Positions 1 to 8,692 of a stretch of 64,000 bases of DNA are shown piece after piece (positions within the stretch are counted from its first letter, which is position 1; each line of letters begins with the position of its first letter). Location of the stretch: the NCBI RefSeq assembly GCF_028475105.1, contig NZ_CP116936.1, forward strand, positions 4,277,501 to 4,341,500. Direction: 5' to 3'. The translations under genes were made by a program, and so were the position numbers. Under the pieces are notes generated by a model that saw only the letters and a program-made list of their open reading frames with translations, was not told the DNA's origin and did not search any database. This DNA comes from Micromonospora sp. LH3U1 (GTDB lineage: Bacteria > Actinomycetota > Actinomycetes > Mycobacteriales > Micromonosporaceae).

Positions 1-44
1 CCCCGCACCACCGCCACCCCGATTCTCAACGCGAGGAGATCGAC

Positions 45-1820
45 GTGCGCCGTGCGAGCCAGCCGACCACGAGCAGGGCCACCACGACCAGACCGACCAA
101 CCGCCGTGTCGTCCGCAAGGACGTCACCCATCCGCCGTACGAAGCACCCACCCTCTTCGACCTCGACCTGCCCGAGCGGCCGGAGGGCACCTATCTGACG
201 TCGGTCTACCAGCTCGAACGGGTGACGCCGACCATCGAGGGCCTGCATGACGCGGTGAACCACCGCTACGTGCGACAGCACGACTTCCTGGTCGAGGAGC
301 GCTTGGTCGCCGGTGCGCCGGCGCTGCTGGTGCACGGGACGGTGCCGCGCGAGCGGGCCGACTGGTGCGATGTGCTCGCCTCGTTGACCGGGGAGACGAT
401 CGACCTGGGTTTCAGCAGTGGCGGTGCCGCGCTGCTCGTCGCGGTCGACGACCACGTCTACGCACTCGCCTATGGCACCGTCGGCCGCCACATGGTCGAC
501 CTGGACCTGGCCAACTCGGGCTTCGGGATCGGCTTCGCGGTGCGCTCGCTCGCCCCCGACGAGATCAAGCAGGTACGCCGGCGGGTGTTCGGCACCACCG
601 GCCGCGTCGACCGCAACATGGTCCCGGGCGGTCAGCACATCCGGATGTACGGCATCGACAAGTGGGGCGAGATCGTCGGCCAGGTCTGCGGGCGGACCTT
701 CAACCCGAACCTCACCATCTGCCGGTCCACCGGCAAGGCCACCCCGGTCGAGGGCAGCGACACCCTGCGCATCCACCTCGGTGTCGAGCCCGCGAGTCTG
801 CTCGCCGACCTGCGGGAGATCGACCGGGTCTGCAAGCAGGAGGCACCCTTCGCTGACCTGGAGTTCATAACCCAGATCCGACCGGTGCCGGCCCGGGACC
901 CTCGGCTGTCGACAGTGGAGGAGCAGCTGGACCGGCTACTCCGGTTGCCGGATCCGGCGGAGGTCGGGCTGGCCGTACCGGGCCGGGTCTTCAGCGAGAT
1001 CGAGCGGGTCCGGTCGTACAAGCTTCGGGTGCCGAAGTCCGGCCTCCGCCCGGTGCACCTAACGGAGCTCACGCTGGCAGACGTCCTCGCGCAGACCGAG
1101 GGCGTCCCGGACGGCGAGCGGTGGGCGTCGCTCTGCAACGGACGCGTCACCCTCTACGCCGACGCGGCTGGCGACGAGGAGATCGGCTCGACGTCCGCGT
1201 CACGGTGGATCACTGCGCAGCTCGCCCACGGTGCGAGTCGGCTCCTGCTGCACGAGGGCGGCTGGTACGAGATCGGCGACCGGCACCGCGCGTTCCTCCG
1301 CGACGAGATCGAGCAGATCCTGGCCAGGCCGGCCAGCATCGCACTCCCGGCCTGGACCACCGACCTGGCGGACGAGGCGAAGTACAACGTCCACGCCGCC
1401 GAGGTCTGCGGTCTGACCCTGCTGGACCGGCAGCTGCTGCAGACAAACCAACACCCGCGCCGTATCGAGGCCTGTGACCTACTCGGACCCGACAACGAGC
1501 TGATTCATGTCAAGCGGGCCAAGGGCAGCGCGGCCTTGAGCCACCTCTTCGCGCAGGGCGCGGTGTCGGTTGACGCACTGCGGTACGAGGCTGACGCCCG
1601 CAACGCGCTCGTCGAGATGGTCGAGCGGCAGAGGTCGGGGCGGGTCGTCGACCTGAACTTCCAGCCCCGCAAGGTCATCTACGCGATCGCCCTCGGCTCC
1701 GGCAAGCCGCTCACCGTGGAGTCGCTCTTCACCTTCGCCCAGGTCGCGCTTTACCGGGCGATGAAGTCCCTGCGCAACGAGGGCGTCGAGGTCGAGGTCG
1801 TCGGCATCCCGTCCGCCTGA
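45..1820 (+). CDS. TIGR04141/DUF6119 family sporadically distributed protein
   Basis: A 591-residue protein starting at GTG 45, with an SD-like GAGGAG about 9 bases upstream. It matches my memory of the TIGR04141 (DUF6119) family, mainly through the C-terminal block around residues 445-510: YNVHAAEV, then an E-x-CDLL-x4-ELIHVKRAKGS run, then LSHLFAQG and VSVDAL. The family has a patchy distribution and no assigned biochemical function that I know of. There is no signal peptide or membrane segment, so it should be cytoplasmic. It opens a + strand run that includes an RNase H-fold protein and an SMC-like ATPase, which suggests a nucleic-acid or defence role; that role is inference from context. 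The locus may extend left of the window. Family membership is fairly secure, function unknown. Confidence 0.85.
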   Translation: MRRASQPTTSRATTTRPTNRRVVRKDVTHPPYEAPTLFDLDLPERPEGTYLTSVYQLERVTPTIEGLHDAVNHRYVRQHDFLVEERLVAGAPALLVHGTVPRERADWCDVLASLTGETIDLGFSSGGAALLVAVDDHVYALAYGTVGRHMVDLDLANSGFGIGFAVRSLAPDEIKQVRRRVFGTTGRVDRNMVPGGQHIRMYGIDKWGEIVGQVCGRTFNPNLTICRSTGKATPVEGSDTLRIHLGVEPASLLADLREIDRVCKQEAPFADLEFITQIRPVPARDPRLSTVEEQLDRLLRLPDPAEVGLAVPGRVFSEIERVRSYKLRVPKSGLRPVHLTELTLADVLAQTEGVPDGERWASLCNGRVTLYADAAGDEEIGSTSASRWITAQLAHGASRLLLHEGGWYEIGDRHRAFLRDEIEQILARPASIALPAWTTDLADEAKYNVHAAEVCGLTLLDRQLLQTNQHPRRIEACDLLGPDNELIHVKRAKGSAALSHLFAQGAVSVDALRYEADARNALVEMVERQRSGRVVDLNFQPRKVIYAIALGSGKPLTVESLFTFAQVALYRAMKSLRNEGVEVEVVGIPSA

Positions 1821-1871
1821 TCCGTTCACGACATCAGCTCCACAGCATCCCGCTCAACAAAGGAGAGAACC

Positions 1872-2489
1872 ATGACCGAGCCCCACCACCAGCCGGACCC
1901 GTCGGCCGAGCCCTCGGCTCAGCCCGAGACCGTGGGCGCAACGAGCCCGCAGCCCGTCATCCGCAAAAGGTCCCAGGTCCGGTGGGTCATCGCCGGTGCT
2001 GCCGTTCTGGTGCTGCTGCTCTGCTTCGGCGGCTGCGGCGTGCTGCTGGCGACGACGAACGGTGAGGAGTCGCCCGACCAGGGCAAGGCCGCCCCCACCG
2101 CCGCATCCCAGTCGCGCCCCAGCACGTCCGCCCCGACCAGTGCTGCGGCGCCGACCACCGCGCCCGCGACGACGCCGCCGCCCGCACCCGTCTACGACAC
2201 CCCGACGAAGGGCGACTTCAAGCTCAAGGTCAAGACCTTGCGGAAGCAGTGCTTCGGCAGTGCCGGCTGCAACATCACCTACCGGATTGACGTCACCTAC
2301 ACCGGCGATGGCCTCGACCCGTCCAGCACCTACGAGGTGACGTACGAGGTCAAGGGCGCGGAGGACCCGGTCATCAACACCTTCGAGGTGACCGGCGACT
2401 CCGCCGCCGTTCAGCAGGAGGAGACGGCCAGCACGAAGCGCTCCGGCGACAAGCTGACCGCCGTCGTGACCGACGTGTCGGAGCTGTGA
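1872..2489 (+). CDS. Membrane-anchored protein with Ala/Pro/Thr-rich linker and small extracellular domain
   Basis: 205 residues with a strong AAGGAG ribosome site 6-8 bases before ATG 1872. The N-terminus is a polar, proline-rich cytoplasmic tail (1-36), followed by one hydrophobic helix (about 37-60, VIAGAAVLVLLLCFGGCG) and a low-complexity Ala/Pro/Thr/Ser linker (65-112). A compact C-terminal domain of about 90 residues follows, with a Cys pair (KQCFGSAGCN) and alternating strand-like segments. The layout resembles MmpS-like or DUF4352-like extracellular immunoglobulin-fold proteins of actinomycetes, but I cannot assign a family. It lies 51 bases after the TIGR04141 gene and 44 bases before the RNase H gene, so co-transcription is likely. 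Whether it works with them is unknown. Confidence 0.75.
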   Translation: MTEPHHQPDPSAEPSAQPETVGATSPQPVIRKRSQVRWVIAGAAVLVLLLCFGGCGVLLATTNGEESPDQGKAAPTAASQSRPSTSAPTSAAAPTTAPATTPPPAPVYDTPTKGDFKLKVKTLRKQCFGSAGCNITYRIDVTYTGDGLDPSSTYEVTYEVKGAEDPVINTFEVTGDSAAVQQEETASTKRSGDKLTAVVTDVSEL

Positions 2490-2533
2490 GAACTCAGTGA
2501 ACCTGTCCCCATCACTAGACGTCAGGAGGCGTC

Positions 2534-3370
2534 GTGCGCCCCGATGAGTTCCTCCGCGCCCTGACCCTGCTTCCCCCGCCCCTGCGCGACCGCGTCCTCA
2601 TCCTCCGTCCCTACACCCGCGCTACCCGTTGCGACGACTGCCAGGGCATCGGTGATGCGGTCCACCTCGCCCTCACCGCCGCCCACTACGACGAGCTGAT
2701 CTCCGCCGGCGAGCTGCTCGACACCGCCGAGCGCCTCGCCGCCGCGCACACCGAACACTCTGGGCGCAAGGCGGACTGCCTGCCGCTTCCCGACCAGGAC
2801 CGTGGGCGCGGCAGGGTGCTCCGCTGGGCGCAGGCACCGCTTCCGTTGGTGGCGGCGACCGATGCCAGCTGGAAGGGCCGCGCCGGTGGCATCGGGTACG
2901 TGGTCAGCGACGGTCACTACGGCCTGCTCGGGCGGGGCACCGGCCGGCTCGACCCGACCGGCAGGTCCCGAGTGCTCGTCGACGAACTCCGCGCCGTCGA
3001 CTATCTCCTCGCCGGGTATGACGAGGTGCCAGCGGGCGTGACCGTGCTGCTGGACAGTCTGACGGCCGTGCGGTACCTGCACCGCTGGCAGGCCGGCGAG
3101 ACCGACGCGATGCCCACCGGCTACAGCCTGCGGCAGCGCCGCTGGTCCAACAAACCGACCCTGGTCCGGCTCGCCGACCAGGTGGCCCACCGCCCCGACC
3201 TGACGTTCGCGCACGTCAAGGGGCACAGCGGTCACGCCCTCAACGAGGCCGCCGACGGCCTGTCGCACATGGCCCGCCGCCGGCGGGAGGAGTCCTTCGA
3301 CCTGCGTCCTCGTGCGCACGCCCTGGTCGACGCGTTCCTGCGTGACTGGCACGCGAACGCCACGCTCTGA
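2534..3370 (+). CDS. RNase HI-fold nuclease-like protein
   Basis: 278 residues from GTG 2534, preceded by AGGAGG. Residues 1-100 are a family-specific N-terminal region with a CDDC motif (33-36). Residues about 103-250 form an RNase H fold: strand VAATDAS with D110, helix VDELRAV with E151, strand VLLDSLTAV with D174, and KGHSGHALNEAAD with H231 and D241. The ten-residue spacing from H231 to D241 equals that of H124 and D134 in E. coli RNase HI, so all four acidic residues and the catalytic His are present. The expected activity is metal-dependent cleavage of RNA in RNA/DNA hybrids or a related substrate. It stands between a TIGR04141 gene and an SMC/Rad50-like ATPase rather than in a replication context, so a specialised, perhaps defensive, use is plausible. 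Confidence 0.85.
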   Translation: MRPDEFLRALTLLPPPLRDRVLILRPYTRATRCDDCQGIGDAVHLALTAAHYDELISAGELLDTAERLAAAHTEHSGRKADCLPLPDQDRGRGRVLRWAQAPLPLVAATDASWKGRAGGIGYVVSDGHYGLLGRGTGRLDPTGRSRVLVDELRAVDYLLAGYDEVPAGVTVLLDSLTAVRYLHRWQAGETDAMPTGYSLRQRRWSNKPTLVRLADQVAHRPDLTFAHVKGHSGHALNEAADGLSHMARRRREESFDLRPRAHALVDAFLRDWHANATL

Positions 3371-3575
3371 ACCCTCCCGGGGCGCCCGGAGCGGCCGGCG
3401 CTGGACCACTGATTCGTATGCGACATCAGCTCTACAGCGTCCAACCACCATCACCGGCTCCCGACTCTGCTGCTCGCCCCAGCCGGGCCGACAGCAGCCT
3501 CCCCCACTTCCACCGCTCACCCCGGGCGGGCCGACGAGCCATCGGCCCGCGGACACCACACGCCTGGAGACGACC

Positions 3576-6028
3576 ATGACGCAGCCCTCGCAGCCCACCG
3601 CGCCGCTGATCGAGCTGATCTTCGACCGGCTCGCCGACGCTGACGGCGTACCGGCCGAGACCGCCGAGCTTGTCCTCGCCGCGCTGAACAGCGAAGACGA
3701 CCTGACCGCCGCCCTCGCTGGCACTCCCACCCGGCTCGACCCCCGTTCCCCGACCGGAGACAGTCCAGCGGAACAGATCTGGTTGAAGTCGGTGACCGTA
3801 GCCGGCTTCCGCGGCGTCGGCCCGGAACGGACCATCCAGATCGGCCCTGGACCCGGTTTCACACTGGTCGTCGGCCGCAACGGCTCCGGCAAGTCCAGCT
3901 TCGCCGAGGCGACCGAACTCGCCCTCACCGGTGACAGCGCCCGGTGGGCCGACAAGACCAGCGTCTGGCGGACCGGGTGGCGCAACCTACACAACCCGGA
4001 CCCGTGCTGGGTTGGTGTGGAGCTGCGGGTCGACGGGGTGGTCACGCCGACCCGGGTGAACCGTGCCTGGCCGGTAGGGGCTGAGCTGGCCGACGCCGAG
4101 GTGACCGTCACTAGCGCGCAGGGCCGGCATACCGGCCTTTCCGAGCTGGGTCTGGCCCGTCCGCTGGAGCTGTACCGGCCATTCCTCACCGCCGCCGAAC
4201 TGGGCAAGCTCGCCGCCGGCACGCAGAGTCAGCTCTTCGACGCGCTCTTCGCGATCCTCGGGCTGGACGCGCTCACCGACGCCGACCAGCGTCTGCTGCG
4301 CGCCGCCCGGCCGCACGACACCACCATCAAGGAGGTACGCGCACAGCGCACCGCCCTGGTCGGCGCACTCGAAGGGATCGCCGACGACCGTGCCCAGCGA
4401 ACCGGCGCACTGCTGCGCGGCCGGGGCGCGGTCGACCTCGCCGCGGTGACGGTGATCCTCGACGAGCCGGACGAGGCGACCACCGACCAGGCGGTGCTGC
4501 ACTGCCGGGAACTTGCCGCCCTCGCCCCGCCGCCGGTCGATGAGGTGACCCGGCTGGCCGGTCAGCTGCGGGACGCGGCGGTCGAGGCCCAGCGGTACGA
4601 CGGCGGCCGGTCCCGGGCCGCGCTGCGCAGCGCCGAACTGCTCCGCCTCGCCCTCGAACACCACGACGATCAGGGCGACGGGTCGTGCCCGGTCTGCGCC
4701 ACCGGCACCCTCGACGGTGGGTGGCGTGCTGCCGCCGCGCAGTCGCTCACCGACCTTCGGCAGCGCAGCGTCGCCGCCCAGACGGCGACGACCCGACTGA
4801 CGGCCCTCTTGCGGCAGACGCACCACCTGATCGACGACCTCGTGGTGCCCGAGGGCCCCGGGTCGGAGCTGCCGGTCGGGGCACTGCGCGACGCCGTGAC
4901 CGCGCTGCGGCGCGTACCCGGGAAGCCGGCCGAGCTGGCCGACCACCTGGCCGCGCTCTACCCGGCGGTGGTGGAGGCGACGGACGCGGCTCGCGCGTAC
5001 GCCGAGGGTTTCTGCGGCAGCGCGACACCGGCTGGCGGGCGGCGGCGGCCGACGTGCGCGAGTGGGTGGCGGCTGCCGGCGGGTTGCCGGCGCGGGAGGC
5101 GGCCCTGACCCGGTTGAAGGCCGCGCGCGCGTGGCTGAAGGATGCCGGTACGGAGATTCGCAACGAGCGGATCGCGCCGTTCGCGGGTCACTCGCAGCGG
5201 ATCTGGGCCCAGCTGCGGCAGGAGAGCAACGTCGAGCTGGGGGCGATGACGCTCGAAGGCGCGAACACCCGGCGGCGGGTGGTATTTCCGGTCAGCGTGG
5301 ACGGCGCCGACAACGGCACCGCGCTGGGGGTGATGAGCCAGGGTGAGATGCAGGCGCTCGGGCTGGCCACCTTCCTGCCGCGCAGCTGCGCCCCGGAGAG
5401 CCCGTTCCGCTTCATCGTGGTCGACGATCCGGTGCAGAGCATGGATCCGTCGAAGGTGGATGGTCTCGCACGGGTGCTCGCCGAGCTGGCCGAACAGCGG
5501 CAGGTGGTGGTCTTCACACACGACACCCGGCTGCCCGACGCGGTCACCCGGCTCGGTCTCGGCGACGCCCGCATCATCGAGGTGACCCGCGCGGAGCGGT
5601 CGGTGGTGACGCTGCGGCCCGGCTCCGACCCGGTGACCCGCTACCTGGACGACGCGTCCGCGTTGTCGCGCAACGACGAGATCCCCGCCGAGGTACGCGG
5701 GCCGGTGGTCGCTGAGCTGTGCCGCGCGGCGGTCGAGGCGGCCTGCCACCGGGTGGTCTGGCGGGTGCGGGTCACTCGGGGCGTCCCGCACGACGACATC
5801 GAGGCGGTCATCGAGGCGGCGTCGCGACGGCTCACCACCATCGTCGCGTTGGCGCTGTTCGACGACGCCGATCGAGGTGGTGACGTGCGCAACGAGCTCC
5901 TCCGCCGGCACGGACGACGGGCGGTGAACGCGTACCAGGCGTGCAGGGAAGGTGTGCACGGCGCGTACCTGGTGGACCTGCCCGGCCTGGTCGCGGACGC
6001 CCGCCTCCTCGCGGGGGCGATGTCGTGA
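3576..6028 (+). pseudogene. SMC/Rad50-like ABC ATPase with zinc-hook-like motif, interrupted by a frameshift
   Basis: Start ATG 3576. The first frame runs 3576-5108 and the second continues to TGA 6026-6028. Homology-like text switches frame at 5007-5011, where restoring one base in the GGGTTT run gives a smooth A-Y-A-E-G-F-L-R-Q-R join. The joined product would be about 817 residues. Visible parts: an N-terminal ~60-residue helical cap, Walker A GRNGSGKSS (residues 100-108), CPVC (371-374) flanked by helical arms as in a Rad50 zinc hook, and, in the second frame, an ABC signature-like MSQGEMQAL, Walker B FIVVDDPVQSMDP and an H-loop THD. This is the RecF/Rad50/SMC class of AAA_23 ATPases. The frameshift may be a sequencing error, a real mutation or programmed; all motifs outside it are intact. 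The following 134-aa gene overlaps its stop codon. Confidence 0.8.
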
Positions 6029-6429
6029 CTGCGCCGACGCCACAGCGCTGCCTGGCGGCGGCCGATCAGCTGCTGCGCGGGTCCGGTCTGCTCGGTGCCA
6101 CGGCGGTGACCGCGGGCTGGTGGCCGCGGGCCTGCGCCTGCCTGATCCGGCTCGCCCTCGAAGGCGCCATCGACGCCTACTGGCGGCGGGTGAAGCCGAC
6201 CGTGGCGGCGTGCCGGCAGGGCCGCGCGAAGCAGTTGATGCTGCGTGGCCGGCTGGGCCCGGGCAGCGAAACCGCCCGTCGGGTGGCGTTCGCCTGGGCG
6301 ACGCTCTCCGCCGCCACGCACCACCACTGCTATGAGCTGGCCCCGACGGCGGCGGAGCTGCGTCGCTTGCACACCGAGGTGAGCACCCTGCTCGCGCGAC
6401 TCCAGCCCGCCGCCAGCACCACGAGCTGA
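6025..6429 (+). CDS. Small helical protein coupled to the SMC-like ATPase
   Basis: 134 residues. GTG 6025 overlaps the ATPase stop codon (GTGA overlap), a standard sign of translational coupling, so the two are probably made together. The protein is almost entirely helical: an Ala/Leu-rich first half with two closely spaced Trp residues (AGWWPRACACLIRLALEGAIDAYW), then a basic stretch, then WATLSAATHHHCYEL. That arrangement reminds me of HEPN or Abi-C-like helical bundles, but the RxxxxH motif of an active HEPN nuclease is not evident. No family is assigned with confidence. By position it is likely a partner or regulator of the ATPase. Confidence 0.75.
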   Translation: MTAPTPQRCLAAADQLLRGSGLLGATAVTAGWWPRACACLIRLALEGAIDAYWRRVKPTVAACRQGRAKQLMLRGRLGPGSETARRVAFAWATLSAATHHHCYELAPTAAELRRLHTEVSTLLARLQPAASTTS

Positions 6430-6465
6430 CCCCCGATAGATGACTCGACCAAGAGGGATACCGCC

Positions 6466-6852
6466 TTGTCCTACCAGCCTGGTTACGACCCGACCCGCCC
6501 GCAGCCACCGATCTCGGCCGTCCCGGCCGGTCCCTATCCGCCGGTCCACTATCAGCCGCTGCTGCCCCAGATGGTCGTACAGGCCGCGCCGTCGTCCGAC
6601 CTCGCCACCGCGTCGATGGTCCTCGGCATACTCGGTTTCCTCGGCGGCTGGTGCCTGTTCGGACTGCCGTGCATCCTCGCGGTCATCCTCGGCCACATCG
6701 GCCTGCACGAGACTCGAGACGGCAGGAAGTCCGGGCGGGGCATGGCCGTGACGGGTCTGATCCTCGGGTACGTCTTCGTCTTTCCGATGATCGCGCTCAC
6801 GATCCTGGTCTTCTTCGGCGGCGTTATCGGCGCCGCTACCCCGGCCCCGTGA
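6466..6852 (+). CDS. DUF4190-type membrane protein
   Basis: 128 residues from TTG 6466, with AAGAGGGA about 7 bases upstream. A proline- and tyrosine-rich N-terminus (1-44, SYQPGYDPTRPQPP) precedes the DUF4190 pattern: helix ASMVLGILGFLGGWCLFGLPCILAVILGHIGL (about 47-78), a short basic loop with RDGRKSGRGMA, and a second helix GLILGYVFVFPMIALTILVFFGG. Such two-helix proteins are common in actinomycetes and have no defined function. The last codons overlap a possible GTG start (6849) of the next gene, so the two may be co-transcribed. Confidence 0.8.
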   Translation: MSYQPGYDPTRPQPPISAVPAGPYPPVHYQPLLPQMVVQAAPSSDLATASMVLGILGFLGGWCLFGLPCILAVILGHIGLHETRDGRKSGRGMAVTGLILGYVFVFPMIALTILVFFGGVIGAATPAP

Positions 6853-7019
6853 GTACGGAAGCCGCCGCCGGCCCAGGCGACGTCCCCACCGGCGCGCGTG
6901 ATCTGTTCAGTCACTTGCGTGTGGACACTACGCGCGATGAGGTGCCGCTCCGGATGAGCCGGGGTGACCACGTTGACACCTACTGTGATGCTCTCGTTGT
7001 CGATCATGAAGGATGTGGG

Positions 7020-8630
7020 ATGGCGCCTGAAGCCGAGGGATCCGAGAACGAACTCTCCACACCCGTTGACAACGGCACCCTCGACGCCACTGTGCCCCCT
7101 GACGATGAGCCGACCGTCAGCCTGGTCGAGATCGAGCCGGGATTGGCCGTGCTCTTCGCGGACCAGCCGCCCGTCGGCCTCGACTTGATCCCTTTCGACG
7201 TGATGAGTGCTCAAGCAAACCAAGGCCTGACCGACAAGCTCGCGATGGCCTCGGGCATCGGCAATCTCGCGGCGCAGGGCGCACAGGGTGCGACCACCGT
7301 GCAGGGGCTGGTGCGTTTGGCGCCCGAGACGTTGCAGGCGCTCAAGACGGCGCAACCGATGACGTCGGGCGGCTGGAACCTGGGTGCGCTCGTCACGAGC
7401 AACGGGAAGATCGCCAACTTGGTGCGCTGGGCACCTGTGACAGGGGCGCAGACCGCATCCATACTCAGCGCTCTCGGACCGGCCGCCGCGCTCCTGGCGC
7501 TGCAGGTACAGCTGGCGTCGATCTCACGTCGTATAGACGAGAACGTCCAACTAACTCGTGACGTTCTTCGGGCCCTGCACGAGGATCAGTGGGCGACGCT
7601 CCTCGGCCTGCACGAGACGACGATACGTGCTGTGCGTGAGGCCCAGGCGGTCGGTAGCGTCAACGACCACGTCTTCGCCTCCATCACGACCAGGGATGCA
7701 GATCTACGCAAGCAACGGCTCCTCTTCACGTCGCTCGTCCGCAGGCACATCACGGCGCTCGATACCGACGGACAAAGCCGTCGCGCCTACATTCAGCAGA
7801 ACGTCGACCAGATTCTCGCCGACGCTCACGGCATGCTCATGGCGGAGTGGTCCTGGTATCGCTATCAGGTGTTGCGCGCTGGTCACATCAGCCGCGACGA
7901 GGCGAATGCTGTCGAAAATGAGCGACTTCTGGCCGAGCTGGTCGCCGAGACTCAGCGCGAACACACTCAAGCCATGGACGACGTGGCGAGTCTGCTCACC
8001 GGCCTTGAACGTCAGTGCCGTTTGATGGCCGAACTCCCGGCCGAACGCAGTCTGCCGTTCACCACCAAGCGTCAAAATATCCGAGACGCCGTTGGCATGG
8101 CCGAGGCGTTGGCCGAGCGGGTGGCGGCCCTCCGCAACCGTGTTCGCACGCAACCCGCTCCGCTGGATCCGCCTGTCACAGTGTTCGCCGAGGCTGTACC
8201 AGATGAGGTGCTGCGAATCCTCCGGTGGGTCGTGCCTGGCGAGGAACCGTTGCTGGCCATCGCCGATGTCAATCTCGACCGTCTCGTCGGCGAGGACGCC
8301 TACCTCGGAGTGACACCCGCACGTCTCTTCATCTCGGCACAGAGCTCAGTTCGCAAACAAGGCACGATCGAGCGCGAGTTCCCTCTCACGGACGTTCGCT
8401 ACGTGCGGTTCCGCGAGCGCGACAAGCGAGGCCCCGTTCTGGACATCATCACCACGGACGAGAACATCAGGCTCACCTTCGACGACTGGGCTGGCAAGGG
8501 GCAAGGGTTGGATGACACCCGCCGGCTCGCCAACCTCCTGGCCGCAGCGATGGATCTACCCGAGACCGAGCGGCGTACCGACCCGCTGCTGAGCGGCGGG
8601 TCCTCGACCGAACGGGCGATCACCCGGTAA
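7020..8630 (+). CDS. Long helical protein with hydrophobic segment and PH-like C-terminal domain
   Basis: 536 residues from ATG 7020, chosen because GAAGGA sits 6 bases upstream. GTG 6849, in the same frame and overlapping the previous stop, is the alternative and would add 57 residues. The N-terminal third is acidic. A hydrophobic stretch, SALGPAAALLALQVQLASI, comes about residues 150-168, followed by roughly 200 residues of amphipathic helix with coiled-coil character. The C-terminal ~90 residues (YLGVTPARLFIS to FDDWAG) look like a bacterial PH or YokE-like domain. Segment order (acidic, hydrophobic, helical, PH-like) suggests a membrane- or lipid-associating protein. I recognise no named family. 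Codon use is a little less GC-biased than in its neighbours, fitting an accessory gene. Confidence 0.75.
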   Translation: MAPEAEGSENELSTPVDNGTLDATVPPDDEPTVSLVEIEPGLAVLFADQPPVGLDLIPFDVMSAQANQGLTDKLAMASGIGNLAAQGAQGATTVQGLVRLAPETLQALKTAQPMTSGGWNLGALVTSNGKIANLVRWAPVTGAQTASILSALGPAAALLALQVQLASISRRIDENVQLTRDVLRALHEDQWATLLGLHETTIRAVREAQAVGSVNDHVFASITTRDADLRKQRLLFTSLVRRHITALDTDGQSRRAYIQQNVDQILADAHGMLMAEWSWYRYQVLRAGHISRDEANAVENERLLAELVAETQREHTQAMDDVASLLTGLERQCRLMAELPAERSLPFTTKRQNIRDAVGMAEALAERVAALRNRVRTQPAPLDPPVTVFAEAVPDEVLRILRWVVPGEEPLLAIADVNLDRLVGEDAYLGVTPARLFISAQSSVRKQGTIEREFPLTDVRYVRFRERDKRGPVLDIITTDENIRLTFDDWAGKGQGLDDTRRLANLLAAAMDLPETERRTDPLLSGGSSTERAITR

Positions 8631-8679
8631 CCGCAGGGCGCTCAGCATCGAGCCTCCGTCGGCGCGCAGCTCGTACGGG

Positions 8680-8685
8680 TAGGGT
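8680..8685 (+). promoter_or_regulatory. -10-like box for a possibly leaderless aldo/keto reductase mRNA
   Basis: TAGGGT fits the actinobacterial TANNNT -10 pattern and ends 7 bases before ATG 8693, the distance at which transcription would begin at the start codon. No convincing -35 box was seen. Confidence 0.35.
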
Positions 8686-8692
8686 CCCAATC

